Positions 12,819-25,016 of a stretch of DNA of 64,000 nucleotides are shown here, one piece after another. Below the pieces are notes generated by a model. The model made no database searches, was not told the DNA's origin, and was given only the letters and a program-made list of their open reading frames with translations. The DNA lies in contig BROG01000512.1 of the NCBI GenBank assembly GCA_030159075.1, positions 372,001 to 436,000 on the forward strand, read 5' to 3'. This stretch comes from Atrina japonica (lineage: Eukaryota > Mollusca > Bivalvia > Pterioida > Pinnidae). Each line of letters starts with the position of its first letter. Positions within the stretch are counted from its first letter, which is position 1. The position numbers and the translations under genes were made by a program.

Positions 12819-13354
12819 TGTTTGATTGTTTATTGTTGTTAAACATCCCACTCAAGAATCTTTCACTCATATGGAGACGTCACCTAATGTCGTTGAAGGG
12901 CTTCAAATTTTGGCCTATGCTTGGCACTTACAACCATTGAGCGATTAGGGTTCTTTAACGTGCCGACACCTACTGTGACACGGGACCTCGATTTTTACTC
13001 TCATCCGAAAGACAGGAAAGAAACCTGCCGCATGACCAAGAGTCAAGTGCGCTACCGACTGAGCCAGGCCAGTTCCTATATGGTGTCTGAACATATGTAC
13101 AAAGAAGTGAGTACACAAAAGTATACCCAGTATCATACAAGCCCATAGTCATTTTATCGCAGTTTACTGCCGCGATAAAATGCCCCCCATGCAATATTTT
13201 GACCCCCTTCAGTGCGATAAATTAACCTCCCCAGCGATAAAATGACCTCGGTTTTTACTGTCTCAGTCTGAAGGACAGGAAACCGACCTGCCACCGGCTG
13301 GACTCGAATCACGTTCAAGACTCAAGCACGCTACAGACTGAGCTGGGCTGGCTC
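12819..13354 (-). mobile_element. Composite tRNA-derived SINE with duplicated head
   Basis: The tail and body (12819-13072, reverse orientation) match the SINE family of 36045-36362, including A-box-like GCGCTACCGACTGAGCCAGG. After about 170 bp of unrelated DNA the SINE head appears a second time (13245-13354: ACCTCGGTTTTTACTGTCTC to GCTGGGCTGGC). A 13-bp target duplication TCAGTGRTTCTCT (12806-12818 and 13355-13367, one mismatch) flanks the whole unit, implying a single insertion of the composite or a later internal insertion. The linker contains a GCGATAAAATG hairpin at 13150-13182. Confidence 0.75.
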
Positions 13355-15215
13355 TCAGTGATTCTCTAGATAGACTTTTGTATGCATTTCCTTAAGTTAC
13401 ACTAACTCCCCTGTTGGTAGCCATCTTGCATAATGGATTGGCACCAAAGTAAAACCATGTGGTCAGTTCCTCGTAAGAAACATTCAATCGATTTTTGGTT
13501 TCAGTCCTTTTGTTTGTTCTCAAGAAAAAAACTTGTTTGTATTTTCCATAGGGTCCTATATAAAATAATTCCCCTAATGGCATCTGTAGCAAGATTTGGT
13601 CAGCACCTAGTAAGAAAAATTTATATTATGTCTGTTCTGCTGTTCTCTCTTGAAAGATGATTGTATTTATTTCTTATAGGATCCTGACTTAAGTCCACCA
13701 CTGGCAAGCATGTTTGATGAGGCTCAGGTGACCTTAAACCATGCTCAATGACATTTGGAGTGCCTCCAAGTAGAATTTATATGAAAAGATTTTTACATCA
13801 ATAGCACATTTTATAGATGCACGCCAAATTGAAAAGCAATCTTGCTTTTTTCATAGCAATCTTTATACATCTTTAGGCTTACATGGAAATAATTCCTGCC
13901 AAGTTTTATCAAACTGAATTATTGGTTCTTGAGACGAGGTAAAAGATGACAACAAAACTGAAACTTGGTCAAGAGAATCAACTTTCTTATATATCTTTGT
14001 ATACAAAACGTCAATCGGAGATAATAAGCTATATGTATAAAACTGCCTATTTCTTCTAAAATGTTCACTAGTGGATAATCATTTTTTGTTGTTGCACACT
14101 TTGTAGGTATTGACTTTCAATTATACATACCAAATTTGAGAAAATTCTGAATACATGTTCAGAAGACTTGAAGATGTACCAATTTTTGGTGCTCTTGCCC
14201 CTGCAGGTCCTTGCCCCATTTCACTTGCAAACATAAAGTGGTTTCACAAGGCGATAAATTATGTAGATATATGCCCACTGGTTCCTAAGAAGAAGTCAAA
14301 AATGACTAAAAATAAACAACAGACAAAAGGTGATCACAAAAAGTCACCGTGAGTCATTGGTAATGAAAGAAAAACACAAGATATATGTGATAAATTGTTT
14401 TTTATCTTGTTCAAAAGCCAAAAATAAGCACAAGTGAAACTATGACAGGAAATAACATCTAACGAGTAAAAATTATCACAATAATGGCAAAAAGAGGCAA
14501 TATAAAACATTTAAGTATATCATCAGATAATGAGTGATAATATGACACAAGCACCTGTCATACTTCAAGATTCTGGGCCCAAAGTCACCAAATATACTCA
14601 ATACTCAAGCTCAAAATTTATTTCATTATTTTGACCATATCAATAGTTGTTGTAAACTTCAAGATTTTACTGATTTTTGCATCATACCTAGCCTATGATT
14701 TTTCTGTAAAAAATGAATAAATACATTGAGTACTAAAAATCTGAATATATACTCAAACAAATTTTGAATATTTCTGAAATTTTCATCAAGTGAGCAATAA
14801 TTTACAAGTGTTACCTTTAAAACTTGAACTTGAGAACTGAGTAAATTTTGGTGACTTCCTGCTGGAATCATCAAGATAAAATTCACTTTCACTAAATTAT
14901 GTCTACAAGCATAATGGAAGAGTTATGTACCTTGATATGTAAATATTTAAGCAAAAAAAAAAAAAAAAAACAACAACAACTAGTTATATGACTGAATTTA
15001 CAGGATTTGCCAGCAAACCCATGGAATGATACAACAACAAAATTTTCCACTACATACAAATAAAATAAATGACAAAAAAAAAATATCATTTATATCTTGT
15101 CATATCTTCTGTGTGTATGTAACTATAGTGAAATTACATAAGTAGCCGTCATAAGCTAGTTATCACTAGCATGGGTTTAAAAAAGAAACGATGTTTACAA
15201 GTATTCTAAAGAATT

Positions 15216-15386
15216 CATGAAAATAAAAATAAACAAGGTCCTAATTAGATCATAGACGTCATGAAAATAAATATAAACAAGGTTCTAATTAGATCATTGA
15301 AGCATGAAAATAAAAATAAACAAAGTCCTAATTAGATCAATGAAAATAAAATTAAACAAGGTCCTAATAAGATCATAGACATCACG
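15216..15386. repeat. Short tandem repeat, four units of about 45 bp
   Basis: Four copies of a unit with 'catgaaaataaaaataaaca' followed by 'aggtcctaattagatcat', drifting slightly in length. No coding or regulatory role is apparent. Confidence 0.75.
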
Positions 15387-17810
15387 CAAATCATCCATCA
15401 TTTTCTATCTATACTATGTGATCTAGAGTCACCAGAGTGTATGAATTAGATAAGAAAATAGTAATCTTAGTATTTTACCCCAGCCTTGTAAAATATTATA
15501 TTATTCATTAAAGGTATTAGCTGTGCATTTTTTCAAATTTTGTTTTCCTTTTTTTTACTATTTAAATTGATGTATAATAACAAAGGAGATATACACAGGC
15601 CTAAAATTTATTGAATTCCTATATATTTTGTGAAAATTGCTTGAGAAATCCAGGTTTGACACTTTTTAAATTGCAATTTATTAGGTAACTCAACTTTACT
15701 ATTTATATATGAATACCACACTGGACCTGACCTCGTTTTCACAAAATATACAGGAATGTAAGATATTTATGCCAGTGCATAGCTCTTAGTTCTTATTGTG
15801 CATCAAGTAAAAGTAAAAAAAATCGAAATTAAGTTTTGGTAAACAAATGGACTTTTCTGTAAATCAATGACTTAGACCAGTCCAAATGTGTCATCAGGGG
15901 TGAATGAGTTTTAAGTTTTTGCTTTACATCTGCCTTCAGACCTATCAAATGACTGCAACAACAGTTTACATAGAAAATATTTTTTATATTTAAATATGAC
16001 ATACATATTGTTGAGATCAAATAACAATTGAAATAATACTAACATGTCATTCATCTTAAAAGTGATAAATACTGTATACACTCTTATAAATTATAGCAAT
16101 ATATACTGGCAAGTTTAATATATCTGACCACTCAGGCTTATATACATGTATAATGACTGAAATAATATTAAATTACTTTCATTTTATGTGTAAAACTAAA
16201 ATAAAAGATGACACAATATTTTCTTATTTATTTCGCTCTGTTTCTAAAGAACAGTATTTCAATCTCAAGAGAACAATTCTAATTTTATTTTGGTCCTGTA
16301 ACACTTCTACATCTTTTTATTTCATTATTTTGACCAGGTGGTTGTCTGTCTCATAAAAATCACAGGGAGAAATCTATCATTTCCCCATCAAAATTGTAAA
16401 AATAGACCTTGAGTATATTACAAAGTATATAAGTATGTAGCCTTTTTTTGGATGGGCCGTTGTCATGAAATAATGATATATTTTTTTATTATCTATAATT
16501 TATTGATTTTTCCATATAGAAATAAAGATATTCTTTTCCAACACTAAAATCATATGGAATAAATAAAATATTTTCTTCTCCATAGGTTCTATCCATTTTC
16601 ATGTCTCAAATTCAACAATAATCAACAAAGCATTGAATCTTAGTAGGCCTATTTACTCGAGCAAATGGTGTTTAGTATTATACTAATGAAAAAACACAAG
16701 CATAAAATTATATGCACTAAAGTGTGAATGAACCCAATGTGAATTTACATGTACTAAAATGTGTTGAGCACCAGTGAACTATTTGTAAACATATACAACA
16801 CAAGTGTGAAATGAAGGCTTTTATCCAGTATAAATATTAATGTACCAGTGAAGTCAAACTATTAAGTGTTCCCTGATTGATACAAGTTGTCCAATCTTTT
16901 ATTATACAGAGGATATTTGCCAATTTTGGAGAATATCATTTTTATTTTATCTGCAAGGCACTCGTACTAAATATTATTCTCCTGCCTCATACGACAAAAT
17001 TAAAAATGATATTCATTACAAATATTATATCTATTTCACATACAACACGAAAGAAGTTAAGTACACATGTAGTCCCAAAATTTGAAATGTATTTTGATTG
17101 GCCGAGTGAACATTTAGCCTACATTGATTTTAAAGAATAAAATTCATTAATTGATAAATCCTTATATTTTTCTACCAAAAATGTAATAAAGTCTGTTATT
17201 TACATACAGTTTCTTATTAATGCCTTAATAAAATTAGATATGTAACCCCTATATGACCTTTCTAGCATAGTGAAAAACTTAAAGAGTAATTTATGGTGGA
17301 AGTTGGCAACATTGTTCATACTTAATTTTATTAATATCAAATATCTATATGTTGGATATTCAAATCACTTTGAACAAACTAATTGAACACATAACTTAAG
17401 AAAAAAAAGACTACAATCATTTTGTTATCTGGCTTCAGATTGTACAACAAAATGCAATAAAGTTGATAACTGAAAACAAAATCTTGATCTAGAAAAGTGT
17501 GAAGTAAAAATCAATGCTTAAATGATAATGAGGAGGGAACTTTGTAAATTGAAATTATGGAGAACAATCAAATGTAAAAAAACAAACATCCATTTACTAA
17601 ATAAAATGTTTGTTTAGAGAGTTTACAATTCTTTCCTTTGTCCTGTAATTAATTTAATTACGCAATTTAACACATGTACATCTTTGGCCTTAGTAAAGAA
17701 ACTTCAATTTCCTGAGTATTAACAATATACTTTTACATAGGCTACAAAATAAACTGTTACATAGCAAAGTGAAGATCTATCATTGGAGTTGAAACACCTT
17801 TTAAAAAGAA

Positions 17811-18362
17811 AAATTACATGAAGATATTACACATGTGATTCTGAAAGGAGAATTACATGACAACAATATTACATGTGTAATGTGATATTGTAAGGAATAA
17901 TTACATTGATGACATGACGTGTAATGTGATATTGTAAAGAAAAATTACATGATGATATCATGTGTAATGTGATATTGTAAGGAAGTATTACATTATGATG
18001 ATATCACATGTGTAATGTGATATTGTAAGGATGAATTACATGACAGTGATATTACACATGAAATGTGATATTGTAAGGAAGAATTACATTATGATGATAT
18101 CACATGTGTAATGTGATATTGTAAGGAAGAATTATATGACAATATTACACATGTGTAATGTGATATTGTAAGGAAGAATGAAGATGATGAAGAATTACAT
18201 TACAATGATATTACATGTGTAATGTAATATTGTACACAACAATTATATTACACCTGTAATGTGATATTGAAGGGAAGAACTTCATGTCAATTATATTACA
18301 TGTGTAGTATGATATTGTAAGGAAGAATTATGTGATGATATTACACATGTGTAATGATATAT
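17811..18362. repeat. Tandem array of 43-48 bp units centred on a palindrome
   Basis: About twelve units alternate AATTACATGATGATAT, a palindromic core ATTACACATGTGTAAT and the spacer GTGATATTGTAAGGAAG. Units vary in length, mainly between the two halves. The array lies between RRM2 and RNF144 in non-coding DNA. Confidence 0.9.
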
Positions 18363-18438
18363 TTTGGGTTATTAGTTATCCTCTCTATTAAAATAAACAC
18401 CTTGAGTTGTCATGTGTGACACATGATATTATAAAGCT

Positions 18439-18850
18439 ACGTTTCTTAAATGTGGACAATGTTTTTTTTTGCAGTGACAAATTATCGCCATAGTTGACTT
18501 AAATGTGGACAATGTTTTTTACTTGCGGTGACAAATTATCACCATAGTTGACAATGTTTTTTACTTGCGGTGACAAATTATCTCTATAGTTGACAATGTT
18601 TTTACTTGCTATGACAAATTATCTCTATAGTTGACAATGTTTTACTTGCTATGACAAATTATCTCTATAGTTGACAAGGTTTTTACTTGCGGTGACAAAT
18701 TAATCTCCATAGTTGACAATGTTTTTTACTTGCGGTGACAAATTATCTCTATAGTTGACAATGTTTTACTTGCTATGACAAATTATCTCTATAGTTGACA
18801 AGGTTTTTACTTGCGGTGACAAATTAATCTCCATAGTTGACAAGGTTTTT
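18439..18850. repeat. Tandem array of about 41-bp units with higher-order pattern
   Basis: About nine units of the form GTTGACAATGTTTTTACTTG / CGGTGACAAATTATCTCTATA. The first two carry an extra 'cttaaatgtg'. Variants recur in order (cggtg / ctatg / ctatg / aagg-type, then cggtg / ctatg / aagg-type), showing multi-unit duplication. Confidence 0.9.
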
Positions 18851-18952
18851 TCTACCACCCTCTCAGGAACAATAAATCATATCATACAAATTGACTGTAT
18901 TCTGGAGGATATTTATCATTTAATATATAAATAAAAACATTACATTCAGTAA

Positions 18953-19165
18953 TATGATGGCGGCCAGTTTTTAATGGTGGATTAGGGAACCTGGTTTCAA
19001 TGTACCCAGGGAGAGACCACCTGCCTTCTGCAAGTAAACTGGCAAACTTTCTCATTAAATCAGCTTAGGTTCCATCAAGGCTCAAACCTGCATTGACTAG
19101 CGATGAGAGATTTTATGGATTTGAGCGTGTTGCTTTTACCACTCTGCCACAGAGACCGGGCGGGC
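18953..19165 (-). mobile_element. SINE family B fragment ('aaactggcaaa...ctca')
   Basis: Shares 'ggccagtttttaatggtgga', 'agagaccac' and 'gtaaactggcaaactttctca' with copies at 25981-26182 and (inverted) 31048-31261. The tRNA-like head reads in reverse at 19120-19160 ('accactctgccacagagacc'). Target duplication not identified. Confidence 0.7.
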
Positions 19166-22100
19166 ATACCACACTTGACGAAAAAATAAAACCATACATG
19201 AACTCATTTCTACATTGAGATAATTTCTGTCTTACTGGAAATATTTATGTAAGTCCATTTTAGAGGCTGATAAAATATTACCCCAAAATATACAGTCAAA
19301 TACAGAATACAGTCAAATAAACTTTTTTGACAAAGTTCTTGAACAAAATCTAGCATTAATTTTGATTTAGCTGAGGCTGTTAAGCATTGAGCAAATACAG
19401 AATTAGTCCATTCTTTAAATATATGTACTGGCATAATAGATAATGGCCTTGAATTCTAAAAACAATGACAATTATCACATAGATATAAAATTTCTGAGAC
19501 AGTGGCAGTGGAAACTGTTACTCTGAAAAAAAATGCATTGTCAACCAAGCCAATGTCAATCAAAGGAATATCAAAAGAGTAGAAAATACTCAATGCTAAT
19601 TAACTGACCAATAAAATCACAAGAAAATATGAAGAGGTATAATATATTGTAACACATTTATGGATCTTGCCGACAGCAATCGTAAGTATGATTTCAATAA
19701 AACCTTGTTTTAATTTGATCGATATACTTCTAAAAAATAGTTGTGGAAATTAAAAATATTTCTCTTCATTCAAAATAAATTGTGTATGACACTTCCCACT
19801 AGTAATTGATACTATAACATTAAAATGTGTCTTTATCACCAAACTGGATACAAGCAATATAATGTCACAAATGCTTAAAGGTAATCCAGTGATGTCAAGG
19901 TAATATTGGAATAGTGACCGGTGAATGGACGGATGGTAAAAACTGACTGATACTGTACCTGTTAGAAGCAAAATGAATGCAATAAAGAAATGTTTCAAAG
20001 AAAAATCATAACTTAATCTCAATTTTGTTTCAAACACACAGGACATTACATTCTACATTGTGTGCACAACCTCAATACTGAATACCAGTGTGTATAAGAG
20101 TAAAACTGCATATCTGCATATGTTACATTGAAAATGAATAGTCAACTGCCCCCACTCAATTCTGAATACAATCAAAAAGCAAACGAAAAAGACCAAAAAG
20201 ACTTTCCTAGATTCCATATCCTAGAAATGCTGAACACTAAATTTTAAGATGTTTTTGTTCAAAATACTTCAATATATAAATAACAAAGTATGCACGGCAC
20301 ATAACAGATAGAAATATATCACAATAGTCTCTTAGGTCAAGTCAGTCACCATGGTGACCTAAGGAGTATACGATTAGGGCTTGGTCAGGAAAATTAAAAG
20401 CAGAAACCTTGTTTGGTAAGGCAAAGTTACCATCCAAAAACAATATGATAAACAGTTAAGGTTGTTAGAAGTTATTCTTTTCATGAAAGAAAAGTGGAGA
20501 TTTATTAATAATTAATTACAGTAAAACTTCAACAAGTGAAAGTTTAAGGAACCGCCTATAAAAGTTTGAAACATCAGAACTTAAAATCATGAATGGTAAC
20601 AGAGAATAATAAAAAATGAGATTTCATGATCATGATATTAAAAATAGCTGAATATGACTCGAGAAATAATAAGGATAATGAATAATTGTTACTGGCTTTC
20701 AAAGAAAATTGATTAAAATGAAAATAGATATTAGCTAAAATTATATCCATAAAACTGAGTCTTACAAATAATCTTAAATCCATTGTAATTATATATTTTG
20801 AACAATTTGTACATAAACCATGTAAAAGTTTTAAACGTGCTCGTAATATTCCGGCAATCATGTGATGAGCTGAATGCAATTACATGGACTAAAAACTACA
20901 AATAACTTCAAAGTAATTCCACATTTCGCTGCATTCCTTTATAGTTTATATAAGTAACTCAAAAAGATTCTTTCGTAAAAAAAAACATATTCACTTTGTA
21001 TCTTGATTTGATTTGATATCACAAGATGTATACAAAGGATTACAATGGACTGTTTACATGTAAAAGTAATCAGTACTCTCATTGCATGTGAACAGGATAA
21101 AAACGGAAATGATTTATTTCGATTTACAAAAAGGATATAAAGATTTTGATGGAGATATGTAATATAAATATTTATCTTGTATGCCTCCTTGATATGATAA
21201 GAAATAAGATTTCAAACATGCAGACAAATGGCCGATGCAACAGTATAAATCTTTAGAATCTTGGACTTGGGGCATTCAACAACATATTTCTATACAAAAG
21301 ATCCCATCTAGACCTTTAACAATAAACAAAAGTGACCTCTTTTTTAAGTTATGCATCTGACGCTCTCTATGCACAGTGAAGCCATCTAGAAGTCTCAAAC
21401 ATCTACATTCCATTTAATGGCTTCATACAATGATGGGTATCTCATATAGCAGTATGATACTAGTCTGAAAAAGGAAGTGCATGGAAGGATACCTCATTCA
21501 GTAGCACTCTATATTACAAATGTGTAATATCAAGTTGTCTCTTATATAAAACAAATACATCCAATGTTTTGGCTTCTCCACACAAAAGAGATTCCATCTT
21601 AGCTGCTTTTTTGCAGCACACAAATATATTCCTTTTACTGATTTGTAACAGCAAACAAATAAACTTTCATTCAGCAGTTTCTGAAAACACAGAGAAACTA
21701 AAGATCTATTTAATGGTGAATTCCTTAGAAATAATGTGTATGTAAAGGTCAAACTTGAAACTGATGTTCCCAATAAAATAAGACTATAACATTTTGTCAA
21801 AAAATACAGTTTATATTTAAAAATGTGTTTACAGAGACACAAAATTAAGTAACTTGTTAAGTAAACTATTTGAATTCTATTTTTCACCAATTTTTAATAT
21901 AAATTCATTTTTATGGCATTTTCTTTCATTTTAGTGACATATCATTATAAATTCTGAACGATAACAAATTATTATAAATTCTGTTTTTATGCATTATTTT
22001 AATGGAGACATAGTCACCTAGAGCACATGCCAAGAGTTTGACAGAAAAATGATTTACATTTACTGGTATCATATACATACATTCTTGGATTTGCTTATTC

Positions 22101-22500
22101 CTGCACATGAAGAAAATTCAAGAACTAACCTCTTACGGCACATAAATACATTCCATTTTGAACCACTAGCAACAGACAAGGATATTTAATAGATGATCCC
22201 TTTGAATTATAACTGGCCTCTATCAGCACAAAAAGCATGTGATCTATTAACAGAAATGTCAATAATTATGTAATCTTAAGGCACAGACATGCAATCTTCA
22301 TGCATTATATACCAATTTCTAGGGACCTCTTAAAATGATGGGCTGATTGCTTCTGTTCCCTCAAGTCTTACTTTGGATCTAGATATTTAAAGTTTATGTA
22401 TTGTAGGTGATGATTACATTTAGGCACTACCGGTACTGTAGTATCAATAACTCAAAATCCACAATACAAAAATATATAACAATACTGAAACAACAACACT
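19166..22500. other. Non-coding region, possibly RNF144 3' UTR or intergenic
   Basis: No exon, transposon terminus or conserved coding motif was recognised. Reverse-strand AATAAA signals (TTTATT on +) occur near 21114 and 20500, and could end a long RNF144 3' UTR. A 14-bp palindrome GTCACCATGGTGAC lies at 20345-20358. Confidence 0.35.
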
Positions 22501-22510
22501 GCACTTATAA

Positions 22511-23212
22511 CATTCCTTGCACATTACACCTACCGTATTACATTCCTTGCACATTACACCTACTGTATTACATTCCTTGTATGTAACACTTACTGTATTA
22601 CATATCTTGTATGTAACACCCACTGTATTACATATCTTGTACATAACACCCACTGTATTACATTCCTTGTACATAACACCCACTGTATTACATATCTTGT
22701 ATGTAACACCTACTGTATTACATTCCTTGTACATATCACCTACTGTATTACATTCCTTGTATGTAACACCCACTGTATTACATATCTTGTATGTAACACC
22801 TACTGTATAACATTCCTTGTACATATCACCTACTGTGTTACATTCCTTGTACATAACATCTACTGTATTACATTCCTTGTACAAAACACCTACAGTACTG
22901 TATAACATTCCTTGTACATAACACCTACTGTATAACATTCCTTGTACGTAACATCAGCTGTATTACATTCCTTGTACAAAACACCTACAGTACTGTATAA
23001 CATTCCTTGTACATAACACCTACTGTATAACATTCCTTGTACGTAACATCAACTGTATTACATTCCTTGTACAAAACACCTACAGTACTGTATAACATTC
23101 CTTGTACGTAATGACTACTGTATAACATTCCTTGTACGTAACACCTGTATTACATTCCTTGACCATAACACCTACAGTACTGTATAACATTCCTTGTACG
23201 TAACAACTACAA
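22511..23212. repeat. 30-bp tandem repeat array, open on both strands
   Basis: About twelve perfect-length 30-bp units (CATTCCTTGTACATAACACC / TACTGTATTA) are followed by 35-bp and 30-bp units forming a roughly 95-bp higher-order repeat. Because 30 is a multiple of three, both strands read through as decapeptide repeats, producing apparent proteins of 164 and 97 aa. These are artefacts of period, not genes. Confidence 0.9.
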
Positions 23213-23639
23213 TACCTTTCACTAAAATGACATACATAACATAACAGCATTCTATCTACCTATATGTGAACAATCTCAGACTTACATGAAATATCAGTGT
23301 CATGACAGTAAATATGAACAATGAAGTGACAATGATTGGTGATATGATGTTATCTATGTTCATTTAAGTTATCATTCAATAAGCTGTCAACACAGTTTTA
23401 TACATATTGCATTTGATATGATCAAAACTGAAGTTAAAACAGACAACATGATACTCAGGTCTAATATACTGCTATATTCTTAGGTGGTCATAAAGTTAAG
23501 AAGCAGAATTGAAAAATCATTCAAAAGCAAATGTAAATACACACCAGAGGGAAATGTTAGGGGGAAATAAATACATACTAAAGTTGTACAGTAATCGTTC
23601 AGACAAATCTATTGGTCATCTTGGCCTATGATTTTAAGA

Positions 23640-24320
23640 CCCCAATATATGTTTGGATCCAATCCACAGACCTGTTTGGATTCAATCCTTCACATATAAC
23701 CAGAGCAATGTTAGGATTAAATATGTCATTTATAATCACAGACCCTTGTTTAGATCCAATCCATCACATATAACCATAGACCCTTGTTTGGATCCAACAA
23801 GTCACATATAACCAGACCCATGTTAGTATCCAATCCATCACATATGACCATAAACCCTTGTTTGGATCCAACAAGTCACATACAACCAGACCCATGTTAG
23901 TATCCAATCCATCACATATGACCATAAACCCTTGTTTGGATCCAACAAGTCACATACAACCAGACCCATGTTAGTATCCAACCCATCACATATAACCAGT
24001 CTGAATCCAATCCATCACATATAACCAGTCTGAATCCAATCCATCACATATAACCAGTCTGAATCCAATCCATCACATATAACCAGACCCATGTTAGTAT
24101 CCAATCCATCACATATAACCAGTCTGAATCCAATCCATCACATATAACCAGTCTGAATCCAATCCATCACATATAAACAGTCTGAATCCAATCCATCACA
24201 TATAACCAGTCTGAATCCAATCCATCACATATAACCAGACCCATGTTAGTATCCAATCCATCACATATAACCAGTCTGAATCCATTTCATCACATAGGCT
24301 TATAACCAGACCCATGTTTG
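23640..24320. repeat. 29/36/73-bp satellite-like array ('aatccatcacatataaccag')
   Basis: The unit AATCCATCACATATAACCAG plus a variable tail recurs more than 15 times. Tails alternate between 'tctg' (29-bp unit), 'acccatgttagtatcc' (36-bp) and a longer 73-bp form with 'aaacccttgtttggatcc'. The direct-repeat layout is not a CRISPR array: repeats abut without unique spacers. Confidence 0.9.
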
Positions 24321-25016
24321 TTTCTACTCTATCACATAAAAGCACTGATCCAATCAGATGTCATATATTTCACTTATCATCCAGATACTGCATTAACAGT
24401 GACTTAGAACCTTGACCTTATGACCTCCAAAAATCAAAAAGTCAATGACAACTAGTAAAGGGAGGTAATCACAGTATGGTATATCGTCATTTACTTGGAA
24501 GAATATAAATTTTAGTGATAAACAGTTTAACTGTTGTTTTGTTTGTTCTGTGTCCCATCAATACACTAGGTATTTGGAGCTTGCTATTAGTATAAGGTCA
24601 TAGATGTAATGATGACTGATAAGAACAAGCGAATGCAAAGGATACACTGGGGTATGCTACTTGAAAATATATTTTAAGTAACTACCCTGAAATACTTTCA
24701 TTTTAATGTACTGATTTAAGTTGCATGCATCATTTTATGGCAACAGACCAAAGCTTAAACAAACAAACAAAAATATAAAAAATAACTGTACCAATTCATT
24801 AATCATAAAACTGATTGCAAAGAACAAATCATAAAACTGATTGCAATGATCAAATCATAAATCAACAAATCTGTTGACACAAAAGAACTGGTTACAAAAT
24901 ATCACATCAGTGTTAAGTGTATATTCATTCATTGATTTCATCCATTTCCCTTTTTTGCATTGTGAATTTTTCACAAGGCAGGTGAAGATGATTGATACAT
25001 CAAGATGGCCATTTTA

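Larger units (their letters stand above)
10861..17800. other. Intergenic region downstream of RRM2, no gene found
   Basis: AT-rich sequence with scattered repeats, listed separately. Between about 12060 and 12545 there are many loosely repeated phrases of the form 'tgtgcacagtttaa' and their complements. Open frames in this stretch are short and lack conserved motifs, splice context or codon structure. Confidence 0.5.

Noticed and set aside
22444..22938. 164-aa minus-strand open frame of decapeptide repeats
   Set aside because: Produced by a 30-bp tandem array; the opposite strand is equally open and there is no conserved domain or splice context.
23640..24320. CRISPR-like direct repeats
   Set aside because: Repeats abut or alternate with recurring tails rather than unique spacers, and the window is a eukaryotic nuclear sequence.
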